A DNA stretch of 64,000 nt from Bacteroidota bacterium (lineage in GTDB: Bacteria > Bacteroidota > Bacteroidia > AKYH767-A > OLB10), in contig JAGVTU010000013.1 in NCBI GenBank assembly GCA_019136655.1, forward strand, positions 80,125-144,124. The letters run 5' to 3'. The notes beneath the pieces were generated by a model. That model was not told where the DNA came from, did not search any database, and saw only the letters and a program-made list of their open reading frames with translations. Position 1 is the first letter of the stretch; each line of letters starts with the position of its first letter. The position numbers and the translations under genes are program-made. This document shows positions 1 to 10,039 of this stretch, piece after piece.

Positions 1-14
1 TTTTTCAGATGTAA

Positions 15-131
15 TTATCCCTGACGCTGTTTGAAGCGTGGGTTCTTTTTGTTGATTACATACAGTTTGCCGTTACGTCTTACAATCTTGCAATCGGCAC
101 TTCTTTTCTTTAAACTTGGTCTGACTTTCAT
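15..131 (-). CDS. rpmJ: 50S ribosomal protein bL36
   Basis: A 38-residue protein, [20 protein letters not shown] at the start and KQRQG at the end, exactly the usual bL36 length. It binds 23S rRNA late in large-subunit assembly. The zinc ligands of the classical form (C11, C14, C27, H32) are replaced here by S11, C14, N27 and F32, so only one Cys remains and zinc cannot be held in the normal way; this zinc-free form is familiar in Bacteroidota. It is the last gene of the minus-strand cluster inside the window; rpsM, rpsK, rpsD, rpoA and rplQ would be expected beyond the left edge. Confidence 0.95.
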   Translation of the reverse strand: MKVRPSLKKRSADCKIVRRNGKLYVINKKNPRFKQRQG

Positions 132-162
132 TTCTGAATATTTATCTGTTAGTCAATAATCT

Positions 163-381
163 TTATTTATATCGGTAAGTAATTCTACCTTTTGTTAAAT
201 CATAAGGCGACATTTCCAACCGTACTTTATCACCCGGTAATATTTTTATATAGTTCATTCTCATTTTTCCTGAAATGTGTGCAATAATCTCATGCCCATT
301 CTCCAACTCCACTCTGAACATTGCATTGCTCAGTGCTTCGATGATGGTTCCATCCTGCTCTATTGATGATTGCTTTGCCAT
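163..381 (-). CDS. infA: Translation initiation factor IF-1
   Basis: A 72-residue single OB-fold (S1-like) protein. It occupies the ribosomal A site during initiation and works with IF-2 and IF-3. Length and the segments [20 protein letters not shown] and [18 protein letters not shown] are typical of IF-1. It lies 9 bp after map and 31 bp before rpmJ, the normal Bacteroidota order secY-map-infA-rpmJ. Confidence 0.97.
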   Translation of the reverse strand: MAKQSSIEQDGTIIEALSNAMFRVELENGHEIIAHISGKMRMNYIKILPGDKVRLEMSPYDLTKGRITYRYK

Positions 382-390
382 TACTTCTTT

Positions 391-1212
391 TTAAACTATA
401 TTTTTCTGTGTTGTATGCACATTGCACAGATTCTTATTTTCTTTCTCACTATTTTCGATATCACCAAATGATGATAATATTTCTGCCTTTATGTTGTCAA
501 CCGCCACTGTATGTTCATAGTGTGCCGAAGGTTTCATATCGGCAGTAACTATAGTCCATCCATCCTTGAGTTGCCTTACATTTTTTGTTCCCATGTTAAT
601 CATAGGTTCAATGGCAATTACAAGCCCCGGTTTAAGTAACATTCCCTGACCTGCTTTACCATAATTAGGTACTTCAGGTTTTTCGTGAAGTTGCTTACCC
701 ACTCCATGACCTACCAGTTCGCGAACAACTCCAAAACCATGCGCTTCTGCATGTTTTTGAACGGCATTACTGATATCGCCAATTCTGTTTCCTGCTATAG
801 CTTTTTCAATTCCTCTGTAGAGACATTCCTTAGTTACTCGCATGAGTGTAGCAACTTCGTCAGGCACTTCGCCAACAGCAAATGTGTAGGCCGAATCGCC
901 ATAGTAGCCATTTTTCAGCACACCACAATCTACAGAAACCACATCACCTTCCATTAGCACTCTGTTACCAGGAATACCATGAACCACTTCGGCATTTACG
1001 GAAACACATAATGAACCGCTGAAACCATGATATCCTTTAAAGGCAGGAACAGCCTGATGTGAGCGAATGAAGTCTTCAGCAATTTTATCTAATTCAAGTG
1101 TGGTAACACCTGCTCTTAGATGCTTGGCAACTTCTGCTATAGTTTTTCCAACAAGTAAAGAACTAACTCTTATTAACTCAATCTCCTCTGCGGAGCGATA
1201 TTCAACCTGCAC
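391..1212 (-). CDS. map: Methionine aminopeptidase type I
   Basis: 273 residues. It removes the N-terminal Met from nascent proteins in the cytoplasm with a two-metal pita-bread active site. All five metal ligands are visible: D95 (VSVDCG), D106 (YYGDSA), H169 (LVGHGVG), E202 (AIEP) and E233 (HYEHT), plus the substrate His H79. The start is GTG at 1212 (no in-frame ATG lies between the secY stop and the conserved AEEIELIR segment), 15 bp after secY. About 25 low-complexity residues rich in Asn, Lys and Glu extend the C-terminus beyond the catalytic fold. Confidence 0.96.
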   Translation of the reverse strand: MQVEYRSAEEIELIRVSSLLVGKTIAEVAKHLRAGVTTLELDKIAEDFIRSHQAVPAFKGYHGFSGSLCVSVNAEVVHGIPGNRVLMEGDVVSVDCGVLKNGYYGDSAYTFAVGEVPDEVATLMRVTKECLYRGIEKAIAGNRIGDISNAVQKHAEAHGFGVVRELVGHGVGKQLHEKPEVPNYGKAGQGMLLKPGLVIAIEPMINMGTKNVRQLKDGWTIVTADMKPSAHYEHTVAVDNIKAEILSSFGDIENSEKENKNLCNVHTTQKNIV

Positions 1213-1227
1213 TACCTTCTATTTGTT

Positions 1228-2592
1228 TTATGATACAGGAGCATTTATAGACGTACGTCCTTTAATGCGTCCTGATTTCATTAATCCGTCATAATGCCTC
1301 ATCAGCAGATGACTTTCAATTTGTTGTAATGTATCCAATATTACTCCAACAAGAATCAACAATGATGTACCACCATAGAACTGAGCAAAATTGTTGCTCA
1401 CGCCAATAATTTTTGTCAAAGCCGGTAAGATTGCTACAAAAGCAAGAAATATTGAACCCGGTAATGTAATTCTGGACATGACATCATCAATAAATGATGC
1501 TGTTTGTTTTCCGGGTTTTATGCCCGGAATAAATCCACCATTCTTCTTCATATCATCAGCCATCTGATTAGGATTAACAGTGATAGCTGTATAGAAATAA
1601 GTAAAGAGGATAATCAATAAAGCGAATGTAATATTATAACCAACAGAATAGAAATCTGTCATAGAGTGAGCTATACCTTGCATTGATGATGACTCAGGAA
1701 AGAACTGTGCTACGGTAGCCGGAATAAACATAATTGCCTGTGCAAATATGATAGGCATTACACCTGCTGCATTAACTTTTAAGGGAATATATTGTCTTAC
1801 TCCACCATACTGACGGTTGCCTACAATTTTCTTTGCAAACTGTACCGGTATCTTTCGGGTACCTTGCACAAGCATAATACTTATAACTACTACGGCAAAC
1901 AATGCTACCAATTCAACCAGGAACATGATTAGTCCACCACCGGTCTGATTCAGTCTTGACATGAACTCATCGCGCAAAGCAAAAGGAAGACGCGCAATAA
2001 TACCCACCATGATTAGGAGCGATATTCCATTACCGATACCCTTTTCCTGAATACGTTCACCCAGCCACATGACAAACAATGTTCCTGCTATAAGAATGAT
2101 AATTGAAGTCACCCACCATAATGTTGGCGACAGGGCTGATGGATTAGAATATGCAATAATAGCTGATTGAGCCTGGGCACGAAGATTCACCAAATATCCC
2201 GGTGCCTGACCTGCAACAACAAGAACAGTCAGCCAACGGGTAATCTGATTAATTTTCTTTCGTCCACTTTCCCCTTCTTTCTGCATTTTTTGAAAATAAG
2301 GAACTGCAACACCCAGAATCTGAACTACGATAGATGCAGAGATGTAAGGCATAATTCCTAGAGCTACTATAGAAGCCTGTGAGAATGCACCACCTGCAAA
2401 CATATCGAGTAAGCCGAATATACCCTGTGAAGCCTGGTCTTTTAAACTCCCAAGCATATTAGGATCAACACCCGGCAACACAATATGTGAAGCCAGACGA
2501 TAAACGGCTATAAATAAAAATGTATTGAAGATCTTGGTGCGTAGCTCTTCAATCTTAAAAATATTCCGTAATGTTTGTATCAGGTCTTTCAT
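1228..2592 (-). CDS. secY: Preprotein translocase subunit SecY
   Basis: 454 residues with about ten hydrophobic segments, forming the SecYEG protein-conducting channel in the inner membrane. The signature stretch ALGIMPYISASIVVQIL and the cytoplasmic loop EGESGRKKINQITR are clear. Its start codon overlaps the rplO stop by one base (TAATG), so translation is probably coupled. adk, which follows secY in many bacteria, is absent here and map follows directly. Confidence 0.98.
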   Translation of the reverse strand: MKDLIQTLRNIFKIEELRTKIFNTFLFIAVYRLASHIVLPGVDPNMLGSLKDQASQGIFGLLDMFAGGAFSQASIVALGIMPYISASIVVQILGVAVPYFQKMQKEGESGRKKINQITRWLTVLVVAGQAPGYLVNLRAQAQSAIIAYSNPSALSPTLWWVTSIIILIAGTLFVMWLGERIQEKGIGNGISLLIMVGIIARLPFALRDEFMSRLNQTGGGLIMFLVELVALFAVVVISIMLVQGTRKIPVQFAKKIVGNRQYGGVRQYIPLKVNAAGVMPIIFAQAIMFIPATVAQFFPESSSMQGIAHSMTDFYSVGYNITFALLIILFTYFYTAITVNPNQMADDMKKNGGFIPGIKPGKQTASFIDDVMSRITLPGSIFLAFVAILPALTKIIGVSNNFAQFYGGTSLLILVGVILDTLQQIESHLLMRHYDGLMKSGRIKGRTSINAPVS

Positions 2593-3044
2593 TATTTCTC
2601 TTCAATGGTTGTAGTGCCACCAGCGGCTTCAATTGCATTTTTTGCAGATGCTGAAAAAGCATGAGCTTTGATATTTACTTTAGCTTTCAACTGTCCGCGT
2701 CCAAGTATTTTTACAAGATCTCTTTTGCTTACCAATCCTTTTTCGTATAATACACTATGATCAACATCTGAAATGCCATACTTTTCATTCAGACTTTGAA
2801 TCACGTCAAGGTTAATACCTGTGTATTCAACACGGAAAAAGTTCTTAAATCCAACTTTTGGCAAACGTCTTTGAAGTGGCATCTGTCCACCTTCAAAACC
2901 TATCTTGCTGGAATAACCTGAACGGGATTGAGCTCCTTTATGACCGCGTGTTGAGGTTCCACCATGTCCTGATCCTGTACCACGACCTATTCTTTTGCGG
3001 TTTTTCGTTGAACCTTTTGCAGGTTTTAAATTACTTAAGTTCAT
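2592..3044 (-). CDS. rplO: 50S ribosomal protein uL15
   Basis: 150 residues. The Gly/Arg-rich N-terminal arm that threads into 23S rRNA (RIGRGTGSGHGGTSTRGHKG) and the conserved FEGGQMPLQRRLPKVGF segment identify uL15. It is a late-assembly protein of the large subunit. It lies between rpmD and secY in the spc segment, with a one-base overlap with secY. Confidence 0.98.
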   Translation of the reverse strand: MNLSNLKPAKGSTKNRKRIGRGTGSGHGGTSTRGHKGAQSRSGYSSKIGFEGGQMPLQRRLPKVGFKNFFRVEYTGINLDVIQSLNEKYGISDVDHSVLYEKGLVSKRDLVKILGRGQLKAKVNIKAHAFSASAKNAIEAAGGTTTIEEK

Positions 3045-3061
3045 AATTTCTTCTTCGATAT

Positions 3062-3241
3062 TTATTTTTCGGTTACTTCCACCAGATGTTTTACCTTAGC
3101 AATCATGCCCTGTATCTGAGGTGTATTCTCCTTTTCAACTGAATGATATACATTTTTTAAACCCAAAGCTTTTAAAGTCAGCTTTTGAGATTTATGGCGG
3201 TCAATTCCGCTTTTCACTTGTTTAATAATTACTTTTCCCAT
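3062..3241 (-). CDS. rpmD: 50S ribosomal protein uL30
   Basis: A 59-residue protein read directly from the sequence between rpsE and rplO: it starts MGKVIIKQVKSGIDRHKSQK, continues with LGLKNVYHSVEKENTPQIQG and ends HLVEVTEK. Length and the K-SxIxR-x5-LxxLGL pattern match uL30. The gene stops 17 bp before the rplO start. Confidence 0.95.
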   Translation of the reverse strand: MGKVIIKQVKSGIDRHKSQKLTLKALGLKNVYHSVEKENTPQIQGMIAKVKHLVEVTEK

Positions 3242-3263
3242 GAGATATTCCTCTCTTTACTTT

Positions 3264-3782
3264 TTAACCGTTAAATACTTTGCCTAAATCAACACCACGC
3301 TGATTTGCCACAGTAACAGCATCGCGCATTAAAGCAAGTGCATTGATGGTAGCTTTAACAACGTTGTGCGGATTTGATGAGCCTTTCGATTTTGCCAACA
3401 CATCACTGATTCCAACGCTTTCAAGAACAGCACGCATTGCACCTCCTGCAATTACACCTGTTCCTGCAGCTGCCGGCTTCAAAAACACCTTAGCACCACC
3501 GAAACTTGCTTCCTGCTCATGAGGAACGGTAGTTTTATGTACTGTTACCTTAACAAGGTTTTTCTTTGCATCATCAATAGCTTTGGTGATTGCATCAGTT
3601 ACCTCTTTTGCTTTACCCAGGCCATATCCTACTACACCTTTTTCATCACCAACCACTACAATAGCTGCAAAGGAGAATGTACGACCACCTTTGGTTACCT
3701 TAGTTACTCTGTTTACTGCTACGAGCCTGTCCTTTAATTCGATTTCGCCCGGTTTTACTTTTTTATTCGCTGTTGCTAACAT
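3264..3782 (-). CDS. rpsE: 30S ribosomal protein uS5
   Basis: 172 residues. The N-terminal double-stranded-RNA-binding-like domain ([19 protein letters not shown], then [13 protein letters not shown]) and the C-terminal domain ([31 protein letters not shown]) are both complete. uS5 helps hold decoding fidelity and mRNA unwinding at the entry site. It lies between rplR and rpmD in the spc order. Confidence 0.98.
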   Translation of the reverse strand: MLATANKKVKPGEIELKDRLVAVNRVTKVTKGGRTFSFAAIVVVGDEKGVVGYGLGKAKEVTDAITKAIDDAKKNLVKVTVHKTTVPHEQEASFGGAKVFLKPAAAGTGVIAGGAMRAVLESVGISDVLAKSKGSSNPHNVVKATINALALMRDAVTVANQRGVDLGKVFNG

Positions 3783-3791
3783 GTTCTGATT

Positions 3792-4142
3792 TTAAAATTT
3801 TAAACCACCTTCTCTGGCACCCTCAGCCAAAGCTTTTACACGGCCATGATATAAATAACCACCTCTGTCAAATGTTACTGCTGAAATTCCTTTTGCAATT
3901 ACGCGCTCAGCAATCATTTTTCCTACCGAAGCAGAAATTTCAGACTTATTACCTTTGGCAATACCTGCTTCTGCTGATGAGGCAGCTGCAATTGTATGAC
4001 CTGCAACATCATCTATAACCTGAGCATAGATCTGTTTGTTGCTGCGGAATACAGATAAGCGTGGCTTCTCCTGTGTACCTTTAACGCTACCGCGAATTCT
4101 CTTGCGGATTTTAGCTCTGCGTGAATCTTTAGTCTTCGACAT
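3792..4142 (-). CDS. rplR: 50S ribosomal protein uL18
   Basis: 116 residues. uL18 binds 5S rRNA together with uL5 in the central protuberance. The basic N-terminus ([11 protein letters not shown]), [17 protein letters not shown] and the C-terminal [20 protein letters not shown] are characteristic. It is 7 bp from rplF and 9 bp from rpsE. Confidence 0.98.
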   Translation of the reverse strand: MSKTKDSRRAKIRKRIRGSVKGTQEKPRLSVFRSNKQIYAQVIDDVAGHTIAAASSAEAGIAKGNKSEISASVGKMIAERVIAKGISAVTFDRGGYLYHGRVKALAEGAREGGLKF

Positions 4143-4149
4143 TACTTAA

Positions 4150-4704
4150 TTATTTTTTAGCTGCAGATTTTCCTGCTTTTCTTCTTAATACTTCACCTGT
4201 GAACTTAATACCTTTTCCTTTATAAGGCTCCGGTTTGCGCAGCGAGCGTATTTTAGCTGCTACCTGACCGATAAGTTGCTTATCATGGCTTTCAAGAATA
4301 ATGGTAGGGTTGCTACCTCTCTCTGTTTTGGTGTTCACTTTAATTTCTGACGGCAACTGAAACACTACGTGGTGAGAATGGCCTAATACAAGATCCAACT
4401 GTTGACCCTGATGACTTGCTCTGTAACCAACACCTACCAGCTCCTGTTCAATTTTATATCCTTGTGATACTCCTTTCACCATGTTATTGATAAGTGCACG
4501 ATACAATCCGTGCAATGCTTTATGCTGCTTTTCGTCAGATGTGCGTTTTACCACAACCTGACCACCATCCACTTCAACTGTTACACCCTCAGAGATAGTT
4601 TGTGTTAAAGTTCCTTTAGGTCCTTTTACAGTAACCACATTATCTGCAACAGATACCTGAATACCTGAAGGGAGTGCTATGGGTAATTTTCCTATTCGTG
4701 ACAT
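4150..4704 (-). CDS. rplF: 50S ribosomal protein uL6
   Basis: 184 residues with the duplicated uL6 fold: MSRIGKLPIALPSGIQV at the N-terminus and the conserved EPYKGKGIKFTGEVLRRKAGK near the C-terminus. It sits near the factor-binding site of the 50S subunit. Order and spacing (12 bp from rpsH) are typical. Confidence 0.98.
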   Translation of the reverse strand: MSRIGKLPIALPSGIQVSVADNVVTVKGPKGTLTQTISEGVTVEVDGGQVVVKRTSDEKQHKALHGLYRALINNMVKGVSQGYKIEQELVGVGYRASHQGQQLDLVLGHSHHVVFQLPSEIKVNTKTERGSNPTIILESHDKQLIGQVAAKIRSLRKPEPYKGKGIKFTGEVLRRKAGKSAAKK

Positions 4705-4716
4705 CTTCTTATTCGA

Positions 4717-5115
4717 TTAATAGATATAACATAATACTTCACCGCCAACATTCAACTGGCGTGCTTCTTTGTCAGTCATAATGCCTTTGCTGGTAGAAAT
4801 AATTGCTATTCCTAAACCGTTAATAATGCGAGGCAATTTATCGTGGCTGACATATTTTCTCAATCCCGGACGACTTACTCTACGCATTTTGGTAATAGCT
4901 GGCAGTTTGGTTACCGGATTATATTTTAATGCAACTTTAATATTACCCTGATGGTTATCTGTTTCTTCGAATTTATAATTCAGAATATATCCTTTGTCAA
5001 ACAGAATCTTGGTAATTTCTTTCTTGGTATTGGATGCAGGAACTTCCACAACTCGGTGATTTGCCTTCACTGCATTGCGTAGTCTTGTTAAATAATCTGC
5101 TATCGGATCCGTCAT
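4717..5115 (-). CDS. rpsH: 30S ribosomal protein uS8
   Basis: 132 residues. It begins MTDPIADYLTRLRNA and contains the C-terminal RNA-binding core GIAIISTSKGIMTDKEARQ. uS8 is a primary 16S rRNA binder and in Escherichia coli represses the spc mRNA near rplE; I did not identify an equivalent operator by eye here. Confidence 0.98.
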   Translation of the reverse strand: MTDPIADYLTRLRNAVKANHRVVEVPASNTKKEITKILFDKGYILNYKFEETDNHQGNIKVALKYNPVTKLPAITKMRRVSRPGLRKYVSHDKLPRIINGLGIAIISTSKGIMTDKEARQLNVGGEVLCYIY

Positions 5116-5151
5116 TTTATTCTTATTGATTGATGAGTTAAAACTTTATTA

Positions 5152-5421
5152 TTACCAGCTGGCTTTGGTTACACCTGCAATTTTGCCTTCGAGTGCCATT
5201 TTGCGGAACAACACACGTGAAATACCAAACTGACGCATATAACCACGCGGACGTCCTGTAATCATGCAACGGTTATGCAGACGTACAGGTGATGAATTGC
5301 GTGGCAGCAAAGCCAATGCCTGATAGTCACCTGCTTCTTTAAGAGCAGCACGCTTGGCAGCATATTTTTCTACGAGGCGTTCTCTTTTTCTGCTTCTTGC
5401 TTTTATTGATTCTTTTGCCAT
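5152..5421 (-). CDS. rpsN: 30S ribosomal protein uS14 (zinc-free type)
   Basis: 89 residues, the longer form of uS14. The C-terminal half [20 protein letters not shown] with [10 protein letters not shown] is typical. The short zinc-ribbon form carries two CxxC pairs; here a single Cys remains, so this is the zinc-independent type. It lies between rplE and rpsH. Confidence 0.97.
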   Translation of the reverse strand: MAKESIKARSRKRERLVEKYAAKRAALKEAGDYQALALLPRNSSPVRLHNRCMITGRPRGYMRQFGISRVLFRKMALEGKIAGVTKASW

Positions 5422-5434
5422 ACTTTTTTATTTC

Positions 5435-5995
5435 TTAGTTATTAGATCCTGTTCTGAATGGTAATCCAAACTCCTTGAGTAATTCCATTGCTTCATTATC
5501 AGTTTTTGCTGATGTAACGAAGGTGATATCCATTCCACGGATTTTACTTACTTTATCAATATTTATTTCAGGGAAAATGATTTGCTCAGTAATACCAAGT
5601 GTATAATTTCCTTTTCCGTCAAAACCTTTGTTGTTGATACCACGGAAATCGCGGATACGTGGCAGAGCTACTGATACCAGACGGTCGAGAAATTCATACA
5701 TTCTCTCGTCACGTAAGGTAACACGTACTCCAATTGGTACTCCCTTTCTCACTTTAAAATTTGAGATATCTTTCTTAGCATAAGTAGCAACAGCTTTCTG
5801 ACCGGCAATAGTGGTCATTTCTGCTACACATGCATCCACAATTTTCTTATCACTTACTGCATCACCTATACCCTGATTCAAACAAATCTTTTTGATTTTG
5901 GGTACCTGCATAATGCTCTTGTACTGAAAACGGTTTTTCAGTGTCGAAACGATTTCGTTTTTGTATTTGCCTTTGAGGCGTGGTGCGTAACTCAT
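5435..5995 (-). CDS. rplE: 50S ribosomal protein uL5
   Basis: 186 residues. It binds 5S rRNA and contacts the P-site tRNA. Conserved segments are [46 protein letters not shown] and the C-terminal FGLPF. Its ATG overlaps the rplX stop by one base. Confidence 0.98.
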   Translation of the reverse strand: MSYAPRLKGKYKNEIVSTLKNRFQYKSIMQVPKIKKICLNQGIGDAVSDKKIVDACVAEMTTIAGQKAVATYAKKDISNFKVRKGVPIGVRVTLRDERMYEFLDRLVSVALPRIRDFRGINNKGFDGKGNYTLGITEQIIFPEINIDKVSKIRGMDITFVTSAKTDNEAMELLKEFGLPFRTGSNN

Positions 5996-6312
5996 TATTT
6001 AATTACCTCCCCTGATTTTTTTGCGTAACGTACTAATTTACCATCAACTGTTTTGCGACCTACACGAGTTGGCTTTCCTGACTTAGGATCTATCAGCATA
6101 AGATTGGAAACACTTATTGGTGCTTCTTTCTTTTCAATACCACCTTGTGTGTTTTTTGGATTTGGGCGTGTATGTTTTGAAACGATGTTCACATTTTCAA
6201 CACTTGCACGGTTTTTCTCAGGATAAACAGCAAGTACACGACCCTGCTTACCTTTTGATTCACCGGCAATTACTTTAACAATATCGCCTTTCTTTATTTT
6301 CAATTTAGCCAT
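5995..6312 (-). CDS. rplX: 50S ribosomal protein uL24
   Basis: 105 residues with an N-terminal KOW motif ([20 protein letters not shown]) and the downstream [19 protein letters not shown] segment. uL24 is an assembly initiator of the 50S subunit. It lies between rplN and rplE, coupled to rplE by a one-base overlap. Confidence 0.98.
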   Translation of the reverse strand: MAKLKIKKGDIVKVIAGESKGKQGRVLAVYPEKNRASVENVNIVSKHTRPNPKNTQGGIEKKEAPISVSNLMLIDPKSGKPTRVGRKTVDGKLVRYAKKSGEVIK

Positions 6313-6335
6313 AACTGCTATTTTTTTCTTTTTAA

Positions 6336-6704
6336 TTAAATTACTTCAGGTGCCAGTGACACAATTTTCATGTATTGTTTCTCACGTAATTCACGTGCTA
6401 CCGGTCCGAAGATACGCGTGCCTCTTAACTCATCAGCCTGATTCAAAAGAACAACTGCATTATCGTCAAAGCGGATATAAGAGCCATCACTTCTTCTTAC
6501 TTCTTTATTTACGCGCACTACAACGGCTTTGCTAACTGCACCTTTTTTGATATTGCCGGAAGGCATTGCATTTTTTACTGCAACCACAATTTTATCACCT
6601 AATGAGGCGTAGCGTTTGCGGGTTCCTCCCAGAACACGGATACATAATACTTCTTTTGCCCCGCTGTTATCTGCTACTATTAATCTTGATTCAGACTGTA
6701 TCAT
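6336..6704 (-). CDS. rplN: 50S ribosomal protein uL14
   Basis: 122 residues, the exact usual length, starting [20 protein letters not shown] and containing [15 protein letters not shown]. It lies at the 30S/50S interface (bridge B8) and is the target of the silencing factor RsfS. It follows rpsQ in the standard order. Confidence 0.98.
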   Translation of the reverse strand: MIQSESRLIVADNSGAKEVLCIRVLGGTRKRYASLGDKIVVAVKNAMPSGNIKKGAVSKAVVVRVNKEVRRSDGSYIRFDDNAVVLLNQADELRGTRIFGPVARELREKQYMKIVSLAPEVI

Positions 6705-6752
6705 TTTATCTGTTTGTTATTGCGTTGTTACCAAAGAACAACAGCCGTTTTA

Positions 6753-7013
6753 TTATTTTGCTTTTTCTAATATTTCTACTAATCTCCAACGTTTCGTTTT
6801 ACTCAATGGACGTGTTTCCATAATCAAAACGCGATCGCCATTACCACATGAATTGTTTTCATCATGCACATGAAACTTTTTGGTTTTCTTGATAAACTTT
6901 CCGTACATCGGGTGTTTAACCTTATATTCCTCAGAAACCACGATGGTTTTTTGCATTTTTATGCTGGTAACTATACCTGTTCTTGTTTTACGTAATGCTC
7001 TTTCAGTGCTCAT
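6753..7013 (-). CDS. rpsQ: 30S ribosomal protein uS17
   Basis: 86 residues, OB-fold. The segments [38 protein letters not shown] and [20 protein letters not shown] are diagnostic. It is a primary 16S rRNA binding protein. It lies 9 bp after rpmC and 48 bp before rplN. Confidence 0.98.
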   Translation of the reverse strand: MSTERALRKTRTGIVTSIKMQKTIVVSEEYKVKHPMYGKFIKKTKKFHVHDENNSCGNGDRVLIMETRPLSKTKRWRLVEILEKAK

Positions 7014-7022
7014 TTTATCAAA

Positions 7023-7223
7023 TTATTTTGATGCCTGTGACATGCGTTTGTTTAACTCCGTTTTCAATCTCGCAATCAGTTTGCGAGTGGTACGGATTTT
7101 AATTGGATTATCCATAGGAGAAACTGCATGCTGCATTTTGAATTTCTGCAGATTGCTCACTTCTTCTTTTATTCTTGCCTTAACTTCTTCAGTAGTTAAA
7201 TCGTTTACGACAGACTGTTTCAT
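7023..7223 (-). CDS. rpmC: 50S ribosomal protein uL29
   Basis: 66 residues, two-helix protein at the polypeptide exit tunnel, where it helps form the docking site for SRP and trigger factor. Recognised from the ELxxLQKFKMQHAVSPMDNP-like centre and the C-terminal RKLIARLKTELNKR. It sits between rplP and rpsQ. Confidence 0.97.
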   Translation of the reverse strand: MKQSVVNDLTTEEVKARIKEEVSNLQKFKMQHAVSPMDNPIKIRTTRKLIARLKTELNKRMSQASK

Positions 7224-7238
7224 TTTTTAATTACTTTT

Positions 7239-7661
7239 TTATGCAGCGGAATAATCTCTGCGAACAACAAATTTTGTAGTTACAGGTAACTTTTGTGCAG
7301 CCAGGCGCATTGCTTCTTTGGCAATTTCCATAGAAACACCATCTGCTTCAAACAAGATGGTACCGGGTTTAACCTGTGCAATCCAATATTCAGGAGCTCC
7401 TTTACCTTTACCCATACGTACTTCGGCAGGTTTACGGGTTACAGGTTTATCAGGAAACACACGAATCCATGATTGACCTTCACGTTTCATGAAACGGGTC
7501 AGGGCCACACGGGCAGCTTCAATCTGACGGGCAGTCAGCTGAGCATTTTCTAATGATTTAATTCCAAAAGATCCAAAAGCTATTTGTGCGCCACGGCTTG
7601 CATTGCCACGGTTACGCATCTTTTGCTGCTTTCTGAATTTTGTCTTTTTGGGCTGTAACAT
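7239..7661 (-). CDS. rplP: 50S ribosomal protein uL16
   Basis: 140 residues. It begins [20 protein letters not shown] and contains [23 protein letters not shown] sequence ([18 protein letters not shown]). uL16 orients the A-site tRNA at the peptidyl transferase centre. The conserved Arg of the [12 protein letters not shown] loop, a hydroxylation site in some bacteria, is present, but modification cannot be read from DNA. Confidence 0.98.
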   Translation of the reverse strand: MLQPKKTKFRKQQKMRNRGNASRGAQIAFGSFGIKSLENAQLTARQIEAARVALTRFMKREGQSWIRVFPDKPVTRKPAEVRMGKGKGAPEYWIAQVKPGTILFEADGVSMEIAKEAMRLAAQKLPVTTKFVVRRDYSAA

Positions 7662-7694
7662 TTTCTAAATTCTTCTTTACAGTTTTTAACTTAA

Positions 7695-8453
7695 TTATTT
7701 TCTTTCTCCTCTTCTGCCACCACGTCTTCCTCCACGTTCACCTCTTTCACGCTCTTGTCTGCGTTCTCCACTTCCACCAGCAGGTTTCTGGTTAGATGTC
7801 ATTCCAACATTAGGTGACAAATCTCTTTTTCCGAAAACCTCTCCTTTGCAAATCCACACTTTAACACCAATTTTTCCGTATGAAGTTTGTGCTTCTGCAA
7901 TTGCAAAATCAATATCAGCACGGAAAGTATGCAAAGGAATACGTCCCTCTTTGTATTGTTCGGTACGCGCCATCTCTGCTCCACCAATACGTCCTGCACA
8001 CATCACCTTAATTCCATCAGCACCCATCCTCATAGTAGATGCAATAGCTGTTTTTATTGCTCTGCGGTAAGAAATACGAGCTTCAATCTGCTTGGCAACA
8101 CCTTCTGCCACTAATTGCGCATCCAATTCCGGGCGTTTAATTTCATAGATGTTTATCTGTACTTCTTTACGCGTAATTTTCTTTAATTCTTCTTTCAGTT
8201 TATCAACTTCAGATCCACCTTTTCCAATGACAATTCCCGGACGGGCTGTATGGATGGTTGCTGTAATGAGTTTCAGAGTACGCTCGATAACTACACGTGC
8301 AACTCCTCCTTTTGAAAGACGGGCTTGCAGGTAGTTGCGAATTTTTTCGTCTTCTACTAATCTGTCTGAGTAGTTTTTACCACCATACCAGTTAGAATCC
8401 CATCCGCGAATGATACCTAATCTGTTTCCTATCGGGTGTGCTTTTTGTCCCAT
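7695..8453 (-). CDS. rpsC: 30S ribosomal protein uS3
   Basis: 252 residues, about 20 longer than the E. coli protein. It has the N-terminal type II KH domain ([18 protein letters not shown]) and the C-terminal domain ([20 protein letters not shown]), which shape the mRNA entry tunnel. The extra length is a basic, Arg/Gly-rich tail ([19 protein letters not shown]), a flexible RNA-binding-like extension. Its start overlaps the rplV stop by one base. Confidence 0.98.
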   Translation of the reverse strand: MGQKAHPIGNRLGIIRGWDSNWYGGKNYSDRLVEDEKIRNYLQARLSKGGVARVVIERTLKLITATIHTARPGIVIGKGGSEVDKLKEELKKITRKEVQINIYEIKRPELDAQLVAEGVAKQIEARISYRRAIKTAIASTMRMGADGIKVMCAGRIGGAEMARTEQYKEGRIPLHTFRADIDFAIAEAQTSYGKIGVKVWICKGEVFGKRDLSPNVGMTSNQKPAGGSGERRQERERGERGGRRGGRRGERK

Positions 8454-8890
8454 TATGCTTCCGTATTTTCAGTTACTTGTTCTTTATTTTCTTTTTTATT
8501 GATTGTATCAACAAACAGTGTCACATGGTTTGAGCGTTTGCGGATACGATATCCTCTTCCCTGAGGTGCAGGGCGTAAACGCTTTAGCTGACGTGCACTG
8601 TCAACAAAAACCTGTGATACTACCAGCGTTTCATCTTCAATGCGAACACCTTCGTTTTTTGCCTGCCAGTTGTTGATTGCTGACAATAATAATTTATGCA
8701 TATTGCCTGCAGCTTCTTTCTTGCTGAATTTAAGCAAACCCAAAGCCTGGTCAACTTTTTTGCCACGAATCATATCGGCAACAAGTCGCATCTTACGGGG
8801 CGAAGTAGGACAGTTGTTTAACTTGGCAACGTAAGTTGATTTCATTAATTCTTTGCGTGCATCAGCCGCTTTTTTCTTTCTTGCTCCCAT
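8453..8890 (-). CDS. rplV: 50S ribosomal protein uL22
   Basis: 145 residues. uL22 has a beta-hairpin that lines the exit tunnel; the conserved hairpin sequence [20 protein letters not shown] is intact, with no insertion of the kind that confers macrolide resistance. The N-terminal segment [19 protein letters not shown] is typical. It has one-base overlaps with both rpsS and rpsC. The C-terminal tail is Glu/Asn-rich. Confidence 0.98.
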   Translation of the reverse strand: MGARKKKAADARKELMKSTYVAKLNNCPTSPRKMRLVADMIRGKKVDQALGLLKFSKKEAAGNMHKLLLSAINNWQAKNEGVRIEDETLVVSQVFVDSARQLKRLRPAPQGRGYRIRKRSNHVTLFVDTINKKENKEQVTENTEA

Positions 8891-9162
8891 TATTTCTTAT
8901 CTTTATTTCCTGCATGACCTCTGAAAGTACGAGTAGGAGCGAATTCGCCAAGTTTGTGACCTACCATATTTTCTGTGATATAAACAGGGATAAATTTATT
9001 ACCATTATGAACTGCAAATGTGTGTCCTACGAATTCAGGTGCAATAACCGAGCGTCTGCTCCAGGTTTTGATCACTGATTTCTTTTTACCCTCATTCATC
9101 GCCACCACTTTGTTATCAAGTGTGGGATCGATAAACGGACCTTTTTTTAGTGAACGACTCAT
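8890..9162 (-). CDS. rpsS: 30S ribosomal protein uS19
   Basis: 90 residues. It starts [19 protein letters not shown] and contains [20 protein letters not shown] and [15 protein letters not shown]. uS19 sits in the 30S head and contacts the A-site tRNA and uS13. It lies between rplB and rplV. Confidence 0.98.
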   Translation of the reverse strand: MSRSLKKGPFIDPTLDNKVVAMNEGKKKSVIKTWSRRSVIAPEFVGHTFAVHNGNKFIPVYITENMVGHKLGEFAPTRTFRGHAGNKDKK

Positions 9163-9204
9163 TTCTTCTTTTTGTGTTTTTTATTCAGATTGTTGTCGTG
9201 AATG

Positions 9205-10029
9205 TTATTTCTTTCTTCTTTCTATAATATGTTTGTTGCTCTGATTTTTTGGCTTACGGGTTTTTCTTCCTTTAGCCAACAAACCTTTGCGTGAGCGAGG
9301 ATGTCCTCCTGAAGCACGGCCTTCGCCACCACCCATCGGATGATCAACCGGGTTCATGGCAACACCACGAACTCTTGGACGAATACCTCTCCAGCGATTA
9401 CGTCCTGCTTTACCCAACGTTTCTTTATTGTGTTCAGCATTTGAAACCGTACCTACTGTTGCTATACAGGTAGATAATACCATTCTTGTTTCACCGGAAG
9501 GCATTTTAAGAATAGCATACTTGCCATCACGGGCAGTAAGTTGCGCATAAGCACCTGCACTGCGTGCAAGTTTGCCACCCTGACCGGGACGTAATTCAAT
9601 ATTATGAACGATAGTACCCATAGGCATATCTTTCAACATCATTGCATTTCCTACATCAGGAGTAGCTTTTTCTCCTGATAAGATACTTTGTCCTACTTGA
9701 ATTCCTGAAGGTGCCAGTATGTATCGTTTTTCACCATCAGCATAGTGTACCAGAGCAATAAATGCAGTACGGTTAGGATCGTATTCTACAGTGGCAATTT
9801 TACCTGGAACACCATCTTTATTGCGCTTAAAATCTATGAGACGGTATATTTTACGGTGACCACCTCCGATATAACGCATGGTCATTTTACCTGTATTGTT
9901 ACGGCCACCGGTGCGGCTGATACGCTGAGTAAGCGATTTCTCAGGTCTGTCTGTAGTTACCTCTGAATAGTCAGGGGCATTGAGAAAGCGCTGGCCCGGT
10001 GTTGTAGGATTGAATTTCTTAATTCCCAT
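9205..10029 (-). CDS. rplB: 50S ribosomal protein uL2
   Basis: 274 residues. uL2 supports peptidyl transferase centre assembly and subunit joining. The RNA-binding OB and SH3 domains are present and the strongly conserved C-terminal [20 protein letters not shown] (with the essential His) is intact. Order rplW-rplB-rpsS is standard. Confidence 0.99.
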   Translation of the reverse strand: MGIKKFNPTTPGQRFLNAPDYSEVTTDRPEKSLTQRISRTGGRNNTGKMTMRYIGGGHRKIYRLIDFKRNKDGVPGKIATVEYDPNRTAFIALVHYADGEKRYILAPSGIQVGQSILSGEKATPDVGNAMMLKDMPMGTIVHNIELRPGQGGKLARSAGAYAQLTARDGKYAILKMPSGETRMVLSTCIATVGTVSNAEHNKETLGKAGRNRWRGIRPRVRGVAMNPVDHPMGGGEGRASGGHPRSRKGLLAKGRKTRKPKNQSNKHIIERRKK

Positions 10030-10039
10030 TGTTTAAATT

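Noticed and set aside
7799..7999. Minus-strand 66-residue frame within rpsC and similar antisense frames in the ribosomal cluster
   Set aside because: They are out-of-frame or antisense readings inside strongly conserved ribosomal genes.
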